Shown: positions 1 through 8,198 of the stretch, in pieces | How positions within the stretch are numbered: position 1 is the first letter of the stretch | Layout: each line of letters starts with the position of its first letter | Assembly: GCF_001639745.1 (NCBI RefSeq) | Contig: NZ_LTAX01000019.1 | Coordinates: 1 to 64,000 of the forward strand | Reading direction: 5' to 3' | DNA length: 64,000 nt | DNA from: Marinomonas gallaica | GTDB taxonomy: Bacteria; Pseudomonadota; Gammaproteobacteria; Pseudomonadales; Marinomonadaceae | Position numbers and translations under genes: made by a program | The notes under the pieces: model-generated | What the model was told of the DNA's origin: nothing | Seen by the model: the letters and a program-made list of their open reading frames with translations, nothing else | Database searches by the model: none

Positions 1-60
1 TTAAATGCCGGTTTGCTTGGTTTGCACATTAAGCATGGCACATAGTTAGGAGGGCGGGTC

Positions 61-101
61 CATCTCATTTCCTACAAAGTCACTTTGCCGTTATGTAGGA
101 C
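61..101. repeat. Possible degenerate REP-like element downstream of tatC
   Basis: Read on the minus strand, this stretch carries GGTCCTACA, about 15 bases of spacer, then TTTGTAGGA. The same two arms border the spacer of the 81-bp repeats at 11009-11242. The arms TCCTACA and TGTAGGA can pair. The rest of positions 1-107 shows no convincing gene. The element is short and the spacer differs, so the assignment is tentative. Confidence 0.3.
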
Positions 102-107
102 CTTTTT

Positions 108-869
108 CTAAGCTTTACTTGTCTCGGTTTCCTCTTCGTCTTCATCCTCTTGTTTGACGGTTCGGCCCGCGAGCAAGCCGAGTTCAAACAGCAGCCACAT
201 GGGAATGGCCAGTAACGTTTGCGAGAAAATATCCGGAGGAGTAATCAACATGCCTACTACAAAGCAGCCTAAAAATACGTAAGGGCGCTTTTTCGATAGA
301 CTTTTCACTGTCGTCACACCAGCCTTAATTAACAAGTACGTGGCAACAGGGATTTCAAACGTCACACCAAACGCGAAGAACAGCTTTAGTACGAAGTCTA
401 GGTAGTTGTTAATGTCGGTCATTACGGTTACTTCACCTGGACCTACCGAGGTGAAGAAGCCAAAGATTAATGGAAGCACAATAAAGTAGGCAAAAGATAT
501 GCCACAGTAAAATAGCAAGACGCTCGAAATTAGCAGCGGAATCGCGACGGTTTTTTCTTCTCTATACAACGCAGGTGCGATAAATGACCATGCTTGGTAC
601 AGAATATAAGGTACAGCAATCAATACCGCTAAGGCAAAAGTAAGCTTTAAAGGCGCCATGAAAGGAGAGGCGACTTCTGTTGCAATCAGCGAGCTACCTT
701 CTGGAAGTAAGGCTCGCAATGGCTCAGAAACAAACAGATACAGCTCATTGGCAAATGAATAAAGGCCGGCAAATATCAGTAAGACGATGAGTACAGATTT
801 AAGAAGTCGGTTACGCAGCTCAATTAGGTGCGTTACCAACGGTGCTTGAGACGGTTCTTCATGGCTCAT
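108..869 (-). CDS. tatC: Sec-independent protein translocase TatC
   Basis: TatC is the multi-spanning inner-membrane receptor of the twin-arginine translocase, which exports folded proteins with RR signal peptides. The 253-residue product starts with the typical cytoplasmic helix (LVTHLIELRNRLL at about 11-23). It has several hydrophobic segments, the periplasmic 'PFMAPLK' stretch near 68 and the conserved 'FGVTFEIPV' region near 165-174. The C-terminus is acidic and charged. It lies 20 bp after tatB and is the last gene of the minus-strand ubiE-ubiB-hisE-tatABC series. The length is normal for the family. Confidence 0.97.
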   Translation of the reverse strand: MSHEEPSQAPLVTHLIELRNRLLKSVLIVLLIFAGLYSFANELYLFVSEPLRALLPEGSSLIATEVASPFMAPLKLTFALAVLIAVPYILYQAWSFIAPALYREEKTVAIPLLISSVLLFYCGISFAYFIVLPLIFGFFTSVGPGEVTVMTDINNYLDFVLKLFFAFGVTFEIPVATYLLIKAGVTTVKSLSKKRPYVFLGCFVVGMLITPPDIFSQTLLAIPMWLLFELGLLAGRTVKQEDEDEEETETSKA

Positions 870-889
870 TTGGGGGTTCCCAATGAAAG

Positions 890-1273
890 TTAAGCGCGAG
901 ACTGTGTTTCGTCAGGTGCTTTGTTTGCAGTTGCCTGCGCAGTATCCGTCTGTGTGTCTTGAGAAGTTGAAACCGACTCAGCTTGAGGCTCTGGATCGAC
1001 CTGAGGCTTAGGAGAAGGCTTTGTAGTATGCATTTCCCGTTCAAAGTTTGCCGACTCACGCATGATGCGTTCATTGGTTTCTTTGATGGAACGTTGCATC
1101 TCTTCTTGATCGAGTTGCGAGTTGATTTCTCGCTGCACAGATTGAATGCTACGACGAATTTTTCGAATCCATAAACCGGCTGTTTTCGCCGCCATAGGCA
1201 GACGTTCAGGACCCAAAATAATGAGTCCTACGACAGAAACAACCAGTAATTCAGAGAAGCCGATATCGAACAC
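890..1273 (-). CDS. tatB: Sec-independent protein translocase TatB
   Basis: TatB partners TatC in recognising twin-arginine signal peptides. The 127-residue protein opens with the signature MFDIGFSELL, a single membrane helix and the LGPERLP hinge (residues 21-27). An amphipathic helix and a long polar tail rich in Q, E, T and P follow. The start is 3 bp after the tatA stop, so the two are probably co-translated. The FDIGFSE start separates it from TatA. Confidence 0.96.
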   Translation of the reverse strand: MFDIGFSELLVVSVVGLIILGPERLPMAAKTAGLWIRKIRRSIQSVQREINSQLDQEEMQRSIKETNERIMRESANFEREMHTTKPSPKPQVDPEPQAESVSTSQDTQTDTAQATANKAPDETQSRA

Positions 1274-1276
1274 AGG

Positions 1277-1486
1277 TTAGGCGCTCTTATCGTCTTTCTT
1301 TTCTTCCTGGATAGCTTTGGCTTGGCCTTCGCCATCCTTTTGCTCTTCGTCTTTATCTACAGCTTCTTTAAAGCCCTTTACTGCGCCACCTAAATCAGAA
1401 CCAAGGTTCTTCAACTTCTTAGTGCCGAAAATTAGGATAAGAATCGCTAAGACGATCAACAGTTGCCAAATACTAATGCCACCCAT
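1277..1486 (-). CDS. tatA: Sec-independent protein translocase TatA
   Basis: TatA forms the pore-forming oligomer of the twin-arginine system. The 69-residue protein begins [13 protein letters not shown] and has one membrane helix, the FGTKKL hinge (about 21-26), an amphipathic helix '[14 protein letters not shown]' and a charged tail. It lies 11 bp after hisE and directly before tatB, the order also known from Pseudomonas (hisE-tatABC). Confidence 0.96.
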   Translation of the reverse strand: MGGISIWQLLIVLAILILIFGTKKLKNLGSDLGGAVKGFKEAVDKDEEQKDGEGQAKAIQEEKKDDKSA

Positions 1487-1497
1487 TTGTGGTACTC

Positions 1498-1830
1498 CTA
1501 CTTTTTACGGTTGGCTTTTTCTTCTAAGCCAGACAAATTAAAACGGCGTGCCAGCTCATCCAATATGTCCTGCGGAGCAAGATCTAAATGAGATAGCATC
1601 ACAAGCGTGTGAAACCAAAGATCTGCTGTTTCATAGATCACGTCTTTTTTATCACCAGAAATAACCGAATCTTTGGCTGCGATGATAGTTTCGACGCTTT
1701 CTTCACCGATTTTCTCAAGGATCTTATTTAAGCCTTTAGCATGTAAGCTAGCGACATAAGATGAGTCAGCGGCAGCAGATTTACGTTCTTCTAACGTAGT
1801 GGCCAATTCAGCCAAAACATCAATATTCAT
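1498..1830 (-). CDS. hisE: Phosphoribosyl-ATP pyrophosphatase HisE
   Basis: HisE hydrolyses phosphoribosyl-ATP to phosphoribosyl-AMP, the second step of histidine synthesis. The 110-residue all-alpha protein shows the MazG-like family pattern: '[15 protein letters not shown]' (33-47), then 'AKD' and '[14 protein letters not shown]' (about 66-79) with the acidic metal-binding residues. It is monofunctional. In Pseudomonas hisI sits between ubiB and hisE; here only 16 bp separate ubiB and hisE, so hisI is absent from this locus and must be elsewhere if the pathway is complete. Confidence 0.95.
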   Translation of the reverse strand: MNIDVLAELATTLEERKSAAADSSYVASLHAKGLNKILEKIGEESVETIIAAKDSVISGDKKDVIYETADLWFHTLVMLSHLDLAPQDILDELARRFNLSGLEEKANRKK

Positions 1831-1846
1831 TATAGTCTCTCAAATG

Positions 1847-3490
1847 TTACGGTTTTAATACTAGCAGGTAAATGCCGCCTAAAAACAGCGCTAAGCTCAA
1901 CATATCCGCTTGCGCAAGGTGTCCTAGAGCAATGTTATCGGTAGTAATCCAAGCCCCACCCAGTGCTAACAGACCCAGTAATTTGAATGGCTGATTGCGG
2001 CGTGAGCGGCGCATTTCCTTACGTATATTCTCTAGGGCTTCAGTTTGTTCTGCGATTCGCGCTTCTTGATGCGATAAGTGGGTCAGCGTTGAAAAGACAA
2101 GGTTAGGAATTTGTGGCAGCTGTCCAGCCCAGTCCGGTGCTTGTTTTTTCACTTCATCCAGTAAACGTCGAGGTCCCACCTGTTCGCTCATCCAGCGTTC
2201 TAGGAAAGGCTTAGCGGTAACCCATAGATCTAAGTCTGGATAGAGCTGACGACCAAGGCCTTCGATATTCAACAGTGTTTTTTCCAGTAGCACGAGCTGC
2301 GGTTGAACTTCCATATTGAAGCGACGTGCCGTTTGGAACAATCCGAGTAATACTTGGCCAAATGAAATCTCTTTCAGCGGCTTGGCAAACATAGGTTCAC
2401 AGACGCTACGAATGGCAGATTCAAACGCATGTACTGGTGTGCCCTTAGGGACCCAGCCACTTTCTACATGTAACTCCGCAACCATGCGATAATCGCGTTT
2501 AAAGAAAGCCAGTAGGTTACGTGCTAAGTAGTTCTTATCGGCGTCGTCAAGGCTGCCCATAATGGCACAATCGATTGCGATGTATTTCGGTCGCTCTGGA
2601 TTGGAAGGGTCAACAAAAATATTACCGGGATGCATATCAGCATGGAAGAAACTATGAGAGAACACTTGAGTGAAGAAGATCTCTACGCCGCGTTCAGCCA
2701 GTACTTTCATATTGACATTGTGTTCGCGTAGAGCAGGAATGTCAGCAACGGGAATGCCTGAAATACGCTCCATTACCATCACGTTGCGTCGGCTATAGTC
2801 CCAGTAAATATTGGGTACATACAGCAAATCAGAGTCGGTGAAATTACGTTGCAGCAATCCAGTGTTGGCGGCTTCTTTCGCTAAATCCAGCTCATCAAGA
2901 ATCGTGTATTCATAATCTTGGACCACTTCGACAGGTCGTAAACGTCGGCCATCTGTGCTCGTTTTAGCGACAAAACGAGCCAACATGTACAGTAACTGAA
3001 TATCTTGACGAATGGTTTTCTCGATCTTCGGTCGAATGACCTTAGCGACAACGTGCTCGCCTGTTTTCAACTTAGCAGTATGCACTTGAGCGATGGAAGC
3101 AGACGCTAAAGGGGTTCGATCAAACTCGTCAAAAATATCATCGATCTTAGCGTTTAGGTCTTTTTCAATAATCGCCACAGCCAAGTCGCCAGAAAAAGGT
3201 GGTACGCGATCTTGTAAACGCGCCAGTTCATCGGCAACGTCATCGGGCAGTAAGTCCCGGCGGGTGGATAAAATCTGACCAAATTTAACAAAAATTGGGC
3301 CTAAGGATTCAAGTGCTAAACGTAAACGTTCACCCCGATTGCGCTCGGCACCTTTGCGGCCAATAGTCAGTACGATACCTAAGGTGTATTTTAAGTACCA
3401 AGGTAACAACTTGATCGGAATGAAGGTGTCTAGTCGGTACCGTAAAACGGTGAGTACGATACGTAAAAAACGAGTGGCGCTGTTCCACAT
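1847..3490 (-). CDS. ubiB: Ubiquinone biosynthesis protein kinase-like UbiB
   Basis: UbiB belongs to the ABC1/ADCK/UbiB atypical kinase-like family and is needed for the ubiquinone hydroxylation steps. The 547-residue product contains the KxGQ-type motif ([16 protein letters not shown], about 67-82), the alanine-rich loop 'ASASIAQVH' (about 130-138), '[12 protein letters not shown]' (about 284-295) as the catalytic loop, and two C-terminal membrane segments (about 500-545). It starts 2 bp after the ubiE stop. The usual partner ubiJ, normally between ubiE and ubiB, is missing here. Confidence 0.96.
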   Translation of the reverse strand: MWNSATRFLRIVLTVLRYRLDTFIPIKLLPWYLKYTLGIVLTIGRKGAERNRGERLRLALESLGPIFVKFGQILSTRRDLLPDDVADELARLQDRVPPFSGDLAVAIIEKDLNAKIDDIFDEFDRTPLASASIAQVHTAKLKTGEHVVAKVIRPKIEKTIRQDIQLLYMLARFVAKTSTDGRRLRPVEVVQDYEYTILDELDLAKEAANTGLLQRNFTDSDLLYVPNIYWDYSRRNVMVMERISGIPVADIPALREHNVNMKVLAERGVEIFFTQVFSHSFFHADMHPGNIFVDPSNPERPKYIAIDCAIMGSLDDADKNYLARNLLAFFKRDYRMVAELHVESGWVPKGTPVHAFESAIRSVCEPMFAKPLKEISFGQVLLGLFQTARRFNMEVQPQLVLLEKTLLNIEGLGRQLYPDLDLWVTAKPFLERWMSEQVGPRRLLDEVKKQAPDWAGQLPQIPNLVFSTLTHLSHQEARIAEQTEALENIRKEMRRSRRNQPFKLLGLLALGGAWITTDNIALGHLAQADMLSLALFLGGIYLLVLKP

Positions 3491-3492
3491 GA

Positions 3493-4245
3493 TTAAAACT
3501 TAAATCCCTTGTGAAGGGCGACAATACCGCCCGTCATATTTTGATAAGTGACACGCTCAAAGCCGACTTCCTGCATCATGCCTTTAAGTGTCTCTTGGTC
3601 TGGATGCATACGGATCGATTCCGCTAAATAACGGTAGCTTTCAGCATCGTTCGCAATGACTTTGCCCATAAACGGTAATAAGCGGAACGAGTACTGATCG
3701 TAAATTTGACTGACGCATTCGGTTTCAGGCTTGGAAAATTCTAAAACTAATAAGCGACCACCAGGTTTCAATACACGCTGCATAGACGCCAGGGCTTTAG
3801 ACTTATCCGTAACGTTACGCAAGCCAAAAGCAATCGTAATGCAGTCAAACGTGTTATCTGGAAACGGCAGCTCTTCAGCGTTCGCTTGTACGTATTGAAC
3901 ATTGCCAACGATACCTAGGTTTGCCAGCTTGTCTCGGCCAACTTTTAGCATGGAGTCGTTGATGTCTGCTAACACGACTTGACCAGATTGGCCTACTAAG
4001 CGAGAAAACTTTGCCGTTAAGTCACCTGTACCTCCTGCGATATCAAGCACTTTTTGGCCCGCACGAACGCCGGATTGGCTGATGGTATGGCGTTTCCATA
4101 AGCGGTGAATACCGCCGGACATCAGATCATTCATGATGTCGTACTTAGCAGCCACGGAGTGAAATACTTCCGCTACGGCGTCTACTTTTTTGTCTGTAGG
4201 AATTTCTTTAAAACCGAAATGCGTTGTGTTCTCTTTGTCTTGCAT
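3493..4245 (-). CDS. ubiE: Ubiquinone/menaquinone C-methyltransferase UbiE
   Basis: SAM-dependent C-methyltransferase of ubiquinone (and menaquinone) synthesis. The 250-residue protein has the family start 'HFGFKEIP', '[17 protein letters not shown]', the SAM-binding motif '[11 protein letters not shown]' (about 67-77), '[13 protein letters not shown]' (about 117-129) and '[17 protein letters not shown]'. It is the first gene of the ubiE-ubiB-hisE-tatABC run. A 100-bp gap separates it from the upstream diguanylate cyclase gene. Confidence 0.97.
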   Translation of the reverse strand: MQDKENTTHFGFKEIPTDKKVDAVAEVFHSVAAKYDIMNDLMSGGIHRLWKRHTISQSGVRAGQKVLDIAGGTGDLTAKFSRLVGQSGQVVLADINDSMLKVGRDKLANLGIVGNVQYVQANAEELPFPDNTFDCITIAFGLRNVTDKSKALASMQRVLKPGGRLLVLEFSKPETECVSQIYDQYSFRLLPFMGKVIANDAESYRYLAESIRMHPDQETLKGMMQEVGFERVTYQNMTGGIVALHKGFKF

Positions 4246-4346
4246 AAAATCTCGTTCCTAATACGACCTTTAGGGAGGCGAATAATAAAAATCTTAAGTG
4301 AACCTATTGTAACCGTGTCCGAGGACTTGTTGCACGATAAAGCAGG

Positions 4347-5873
4347 TTAATTGTCGTGAATTACTTTGTTGCGTCCTTGTTCTTTTGCTTTGTATAAGTT
4401 TTTGTCGGCTCGGCCAAAGAGCTCATCATGAGACTCTTTGCCATCAAATTGTGCGATGCCAATTGAGATGCTCACTGAGACCGGATCGCCATTCATATTG
4501 AATGGCGTGTTTTCCACCGCTTGGCGTACTTTTTCACAATATTGGTATGCGTTATCAATGGAGGTCATCGGAAAAATAATAATAAATTCTTCACCACCAT
4601 AGCGGAAAATTAGTGACTCTTTGTTCAGTGCATTTTGCATTTGACGAGGAATGATTCGCAGTACTTTGTCACCCGCTAAATGCCCCCATGTGTCGTTGAT
4701 GCGTTTAAAGTGATCCACGTCGCACACAGCAACACAAAGTGGCTGTTTTACCTGGGCCGCAGAGGTAAGCAATGGAAAGATCGCTTCTTGGTAGGCTGCC
4801 CGATTGGGTAGGCCGGTTAAAGCATCAGAAAGTGCTTGTGCGATTTTTTGCTGCATATTGGTACGCAACTGAGTCGCATCTTGCTCCATGCGGCTGACCT
4901 TATTTTTAAGCTGAGTAATAGACTGCGCCGCATGTTTTTCTTGGTTTTGCATTTTGTCCTGAAACTGAGACATGGCCTCAGTAATCGTCTGCATACGTTC
5001 GTCGATTAATGACTTTAAATCATTTAAATCGGTGGCATTACGAACCTCTGTCTGAGTGCTATCGACATGCTTCTGAAAGGTTTCTCCAAGATCTTTTCGC
5101 GTCGAACTCATCGAGCGCTGAGCTTTGTAGTTTGCAAGAATGGACGCATTAATGCTGGCCAATTGCTCATTTAACTGGCTCAAATACAACGTTAGGTCTT
5201 CTTGGGTTTTGCCCACGGCCACCATGATAAGGTTAATCACTTCATCGAGTAAGGCCGGTAAATGGTTGATGTCTTTACTGCCGGTGAGGGCATTTTTAAT
5301 ATCCATCAATTGATCGCGATACATGTCCGGTAGAGTGATGTTAGCAAGCAGAGCCGCCAAAGTATGGCTAACATGAGACATAATTTCAGAATCACTTTTC
5401 GGCGCAAGGTTGTGATCGCTTTTACGCCGAAAGAAACGGCCTAATAAAGAAGCATTTTTAGTGTCTCGGGGCGGTTGTTTGAGTGTATTTGTAACAAGCT
5501 GAATGCTCTGTGCGAGCAGTTCTGGCCAGCTTGACACAGATTGCCAATGCTTACGAATATCAGCCTCAAGCTGCTTTTTGGCTTTTGTCGACATTTGTGT
5601 GTCGGGTAAGTTATCAATCGAATCAATCAATTCAAGTAATTGAGCGCGAAACGTTTGTGCTCTAGCAAGACGCTGTTCATCATATCTCAACACGAGAGGT
5701 TCTAGCGTTTGCAGTGTTTTTTGTAACACTTCGGGGCTTTGTGACTTGCTAAGGTTTGTGCGGATGTTTTGCAATGTCGCATCCAACTCAGGATCGGAAC
5801 CCTCGGCCAGCATACTGGTACGAGAGACCGCTTTTAATAAGCTTTCAATGACTTTATCCTGAGTTGGATCCAT
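4347..5873 (-). CDS. Diguanylate cyclase, GGDEF domain with long helical N-terminal region
   Basis: The 508-residue protein has no membrane segment. Residues 1-330 are helical, with a coiled coil around 280-345 ('HAAQSITQLKNKVSRMEQDATQL...'). A C-terminal GGDEF domain covers about 345-508: 'DALTGLPNR', 'CDVDHFKRINDTWGHLAGD' and RYGGEEF (GGEEF at 426-430). It should therefore make c-di-GMP from two GTP. The RxxD inhibitory site just before GGEEF is not present (N-x-x-S), so product inhibition at that site is not expected. It lies 17 bp after dsbA. The same order (GGDEF protein, dsbA, cytochrome c4, yihA/engB opposite) occurs in Pseudomonas. It could feed the LapD receptor at 36-38 kb, but that is inference. 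Confidence 0.88.
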   Translation of the reverse strand: MDPTQDKVIESLLKAVSRTSMLAEGSDPELDATLQNIRTNLSKSQSPEVLQKTLQTLEPLVLRYDEQRLARAQTFRAQLLELIDSIDNLPDTQMSTKAKKQLEADIRKHWQSVSSWPELLAQSIQLVTNTLKQPPRDTKNASLLGRFFRRKSDHNLAPKSDSEIMSHVSHTLAALLANITLPDMYRDQLMDIKNALTGSKDINHLPALLDEVINLIMVAVGKTQEDLTLYLSQLNEQLASINASILANYKAQRSMSSTRKDLGETFQKHVDSTQTEVRNATDLNDLKSLIDERMQTITEAMSQFQDKMQNQEKHAAQSITQLKNKVSRMEQDATQLRTNMQQKIAQALSDALTGLPNRAAYQEAIFPLLTSAAQVKQPLCVAVCDVDHFKRINDTWGHLAGDKVLRIIPRQMQNALNKESLIFRYGGEEFIIIFPMTSIDNAYQYCEKVRQAVENTPFNMNGDPVSVSISIGIAQFDGKESHDELFGRADKNLYKAKEQGRNKVIHDN

Positions 5874-5890
5874 GAATACGCCTTAATTCA

Positions 5891-6520
5891 TTATTGATTA
5901 CTCGCTTGGCGCTCTTGTTCTATCAAGAAGTCCACTACAGAGTAAATATTATTGTTGCCGCCTGCGGTTGCGGCTGTTACCAAGTATTTGCCATTGACGA
6001 TTAGCCCCGGTACACCTCGTGCGCCGTACGCTCTAATTTTAGCATCTGCTTGAGACAAACGACTATTTACCGCGAAAGAATTGTACTGTTTTCGAAACTC
6101 ATCTTCTGAAATACCATAGTTTGTAAAGAACTGTGCTAATTGGTCTTCAGAATTCATGCGTTTACCATCTTGGTGAATGGCATTAAACATATCAGAATGT
6201 AGTTTATCTTCCACACCTAAAATGTCTGCTACATGAAATGCTTTCGCATGAGCCAGCCAATTACGGCCAAACACGGCGGGCATGTATTTAAAGTCGACGT
6301 CTTCAGCAAGGTTCTTTTTCCACGCTTGAGTCAAAGGCTCTAATTGGTAACAGTGCGGGCAGCCGTACCAAAATATCTCAACGACTTCGATTTTACTTGG
6401 GTCAGCGGTGCGAACAGGGTTTTTGATGGTGGTATAGCCATTGCCGTCGCTGTAATCCTGCGCCCAAGCGCTGAAAGGGATTAGTAAGGCAACGATCAAT
6501 GCTGTAAAAAGCTTTTTCAT
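5891..6520 (-). CDS. dsbA: Thiol:disulfide interchange protein DsbA
   Basis: Periplasmic oxidase that introduces disulfides into exported proteins. The 209-residue precursor has a signal peptide ending at 'SAWA' (about residue 20). The thioredoxin-fold active site is CPHC in 'FWYGCPHCYQL' (54-57), and the cis-proline is in 'GVPGLIVNG' (about 169-177). It would be reoxidised by DsbB, encoded at 19037-19528. It is probably transcribed with the downstream GGDEF gene. Confidence 0.96.
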   Translation of the reverse strand: MKKLFTALIVALLIPFSAWAQDYSDGNGYTTIKNPVRTADPSKIEVVEIFWYGCPHCYQLEPLTQAWKKNLAEDVDFKYMPAVFGRNWLAHAKAFHVADILGVEDKLHSDMFNAIHQDGKRMNSEDQLAQFFTNYGISEDEFRKQYNSFAVNSRLSQADAKIRAYGARGVPGLIVNGKYLVTAATAGGNNNIYSVVDFLIEQERQASNQ

Positions 6521-6635
6521 GTAATGCTCCTAGAATGTGTTGGCTCAATAGCATCCAAGTGAGGTGGATCTTGTTAGGATGCGTAAACTTACAGAAAGTT
6601 CGTATATTCGAGCAAGTTTACATCGGCTAGACAAT

Positions 6636-6663
6636 AAAAATCCTCCTTGAAGGAGGATTTTAT
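6636..6663. terminator. Rho-independent terminator after cytochrome c4 gene
   Basis: A perfect inverted repeat, ATCCTCCTTGAAGGAGGAT, is flanked by an A run on the left and a T run on the right. It can therefore work in both directions. It sits 25 bp beyond the cytochrome c4 stop and upstream of dsbA, separating the two minus-strand units. Confidence 0.85.
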
Positions 6664-6688
6664 ATCAAGAAGAAGCAAAGCTCAGACT

Positions 6689-7291
6689 TTAGTATAGGCC
6701 TTGGATATAGCTAGAAACTGCTTGAATCTCGCGTTCATTCATCTTAAAGGCAATGTTCTGCATGATTTTCGCCGCATCGTTATTACGATCGCCAAACTGG
6801 AACATCTTCAGTTGAGAGGCCGTATAACTAGCATGTTGACCACTAAGCTGAGGGAAACCGGCGGAGTTCAAGCCTTTCCCCGCAGGCCCATGACAAGCCA
6901 TACAAGCGGGTACACCGGTTGCAGGGTTGCCGTCACGGTAAATATTTTTGCCAGCCTCAACTAACGCTGGGTCCGCTTGGCCGACAACAACGTTTTGGTT
7001 GGCAAAGTAAGCCGAGATGTCGGCAAGGTTTTGCTCTGACATACCGTCTAATAATCCGGTCATTTGCGCAATAGGGCGTGCACCAGACTTGATGTCTGTC
7101 ATTTGTTTAAGCAGGTAAGACTCATTTTGGCCTGCAAGTTTAGGGAATGTCGGTGCAAGGCTGTTACCATCTGCACCATGACATGCACCACATACTGCTG
7201 TTAGCGCTTGGCCTGCTTCAGGGTTTCCTTCAGCGATGGCAACGGAGGTTGCTCCGACTGTTACTAACAAACTGATAAGAACTTTTTTCAT
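6689..7291 (-). CDS. Di-haem cytochrome c4
   Basis: Periplasmic electron carrier that donates electrons to terminal oxidases. The start is placed at the ATG at 7291 (200 residues): it gives a clean signal peptide (MKKVLISLLVTVGATSVAIA) and has an AGAGG ribosome site 6-9 bases upstream. An upstream in-frame ATG at 7348 would bury the signal peptide. Two CxxCH haem sites are present, CGACHGADG and CMACHGPAG, one per domain. Each has a C-terminal axial methionine candidate ('AQMTGLL', 'AKIMQNIA'). The length matches cytochrome c4. Confidence 0.93.
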   Translation of the reverse strand: MKKVLISLLVTVGATSVAIAEGNPEAGQALTAVCGACHGADGNSLAPTFPKLAGQNESYLLKQMTDIKSGARPIAQMTGLLDGMSEQNLADISAYFANQNVVVGQADPALVEAGKNIYRDGNPATGVPACMACHGPAGKGLNSAGFPQLSGQHASYTASQLKMFQFGDRNNDAAKIMQNIAFKMNEREIQAVSSYIQGLY

Positions 7292-7488
7292 TCGCTGCCT
7301 CTGGTGTGCGTTGAACCGAAGATAATCAACATCTTTTTCTGGCATCAAGATGCTTCGTTTTCTGTTATGCTTACCAGTATGAATTAGGGCACAGCCACAT
7401 TAAGCCAGTAAGCAGGATGGCTTGCATTATATACAACTGTGCAAAAACTTATAACGCGATACAATTTCCCTTTGACTGATATCAATCT

Positions 7489-8127
7489 ATGACGCCTTTC
7501 GACTCGATCTTTCAATCCGCTCACTTCATTAAAAGTGCAGAAAAACTTTCTCAGTGTCCTTTAGACCAAGGCCTTGAAGTGGCTTTTGCAGGACGCTCAA
7601 ACGCTGGTAAGTCTACTTCTTTGAATACGCTCGCCAACCAGCGCAAGCTGGCTCGTACTTCTAAGACACCTGGCCGAACTCAGCTTATCAACTGTTTTGG
7701 CCTAAATGTGGAAGATCGACGTCTTGTCGATTTGCCGGGTTATGGCTTTGCCAAAGTGCCGATTGCCATGAAAGAAAACTGGCAAGCACACATGCAAGAC
7801 TACCTCATGAACCGTCGCTCCCTTGTGGGTGTGGTATTGGTGATGGATATTCGTCACCCAATGAAAGAGTTTGATGAGATGATGCTGGAATGGGCGGCCA
7901 ACAACAATGTTAAAGTGCATGCGTTGCTGACCAAGTCCGACAAACTAAAACGTGGACCGGCTCAAGCGACCATGTTGAAAATCATGAAAGAGATGAAAGC
8001 GCGTGGCGTTGAAGCTTCCGCGCAAACTTTCTCTGGTTTGAATGGTGATGGTGTAGATCAGCTACGTGAAAAATTAGCGCAGTGGCTACAGCTTGAAAAC
8101 ACCACTGAGATTCCGGTTAACTTGTAG
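7489..8127 (+). CDS. engB: Ribosome biogenesis GTPase EngB (YsxC/YihA)
   Basis: EngB is an essential TrmE-Era-EngA-like GTPase needed for large-subunit assembly. The 212-residue protein has G1 'GRSNAGKST' (about 36-44), the G2 threonine in 'SKTPGRTQ', G3 'DLPGYG' (about 81-86) and G4 'TKSDK' (about 149-153). It is divergent from cytochrome c4 across a 197-bp intergenic region. A terminator follows at once. Confidence 0.96.
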   Translation: MTPFDSIFQSAHFIKSAEKLSQCPLDQGLEVAFAGRSNAGKSTSLNTLANQRKLARTSKTPGRTQLINCFGLNVEDRRLVDLPGYGFAKVPIAMKENWQAHMQDYLMNRRSLVGVVLVMDIRHPMKEFDEMMLEWAANNNVKVHALLTKSDKLKRGPAQATMLKIMKEMKARGVEASAQTFSGLNGDGVDQLREKLAQWLQLENTTEIPVNL

Positions 8128-8144
8128 TGTCTAGCGAGTAAACT

Positions 8145-8176
8145 AAAAAAGGGCTTCACAATGAAGCCCTTTTTGG
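8145..8176. terminator. Bidirectional terminator between engB and gshA
   Basis: AAAAAAGGGCTTCA-CAA-TGAAGCCCTTTTT forms a strong stem with A and T runs on the two sides. It lies between the convergent engB and gshA genes and probably ends both transcripts. Confidence 0.9.
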
Positions 8177-8198
8177 TTTTTGTTACGCAACCATGAGC

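Noticed and set aside
859..1074. Minus-strand frame overlapping tatB and tatC
   Set aside because: It is an out-of-frame shadow of tatB; tatB has a full family match.
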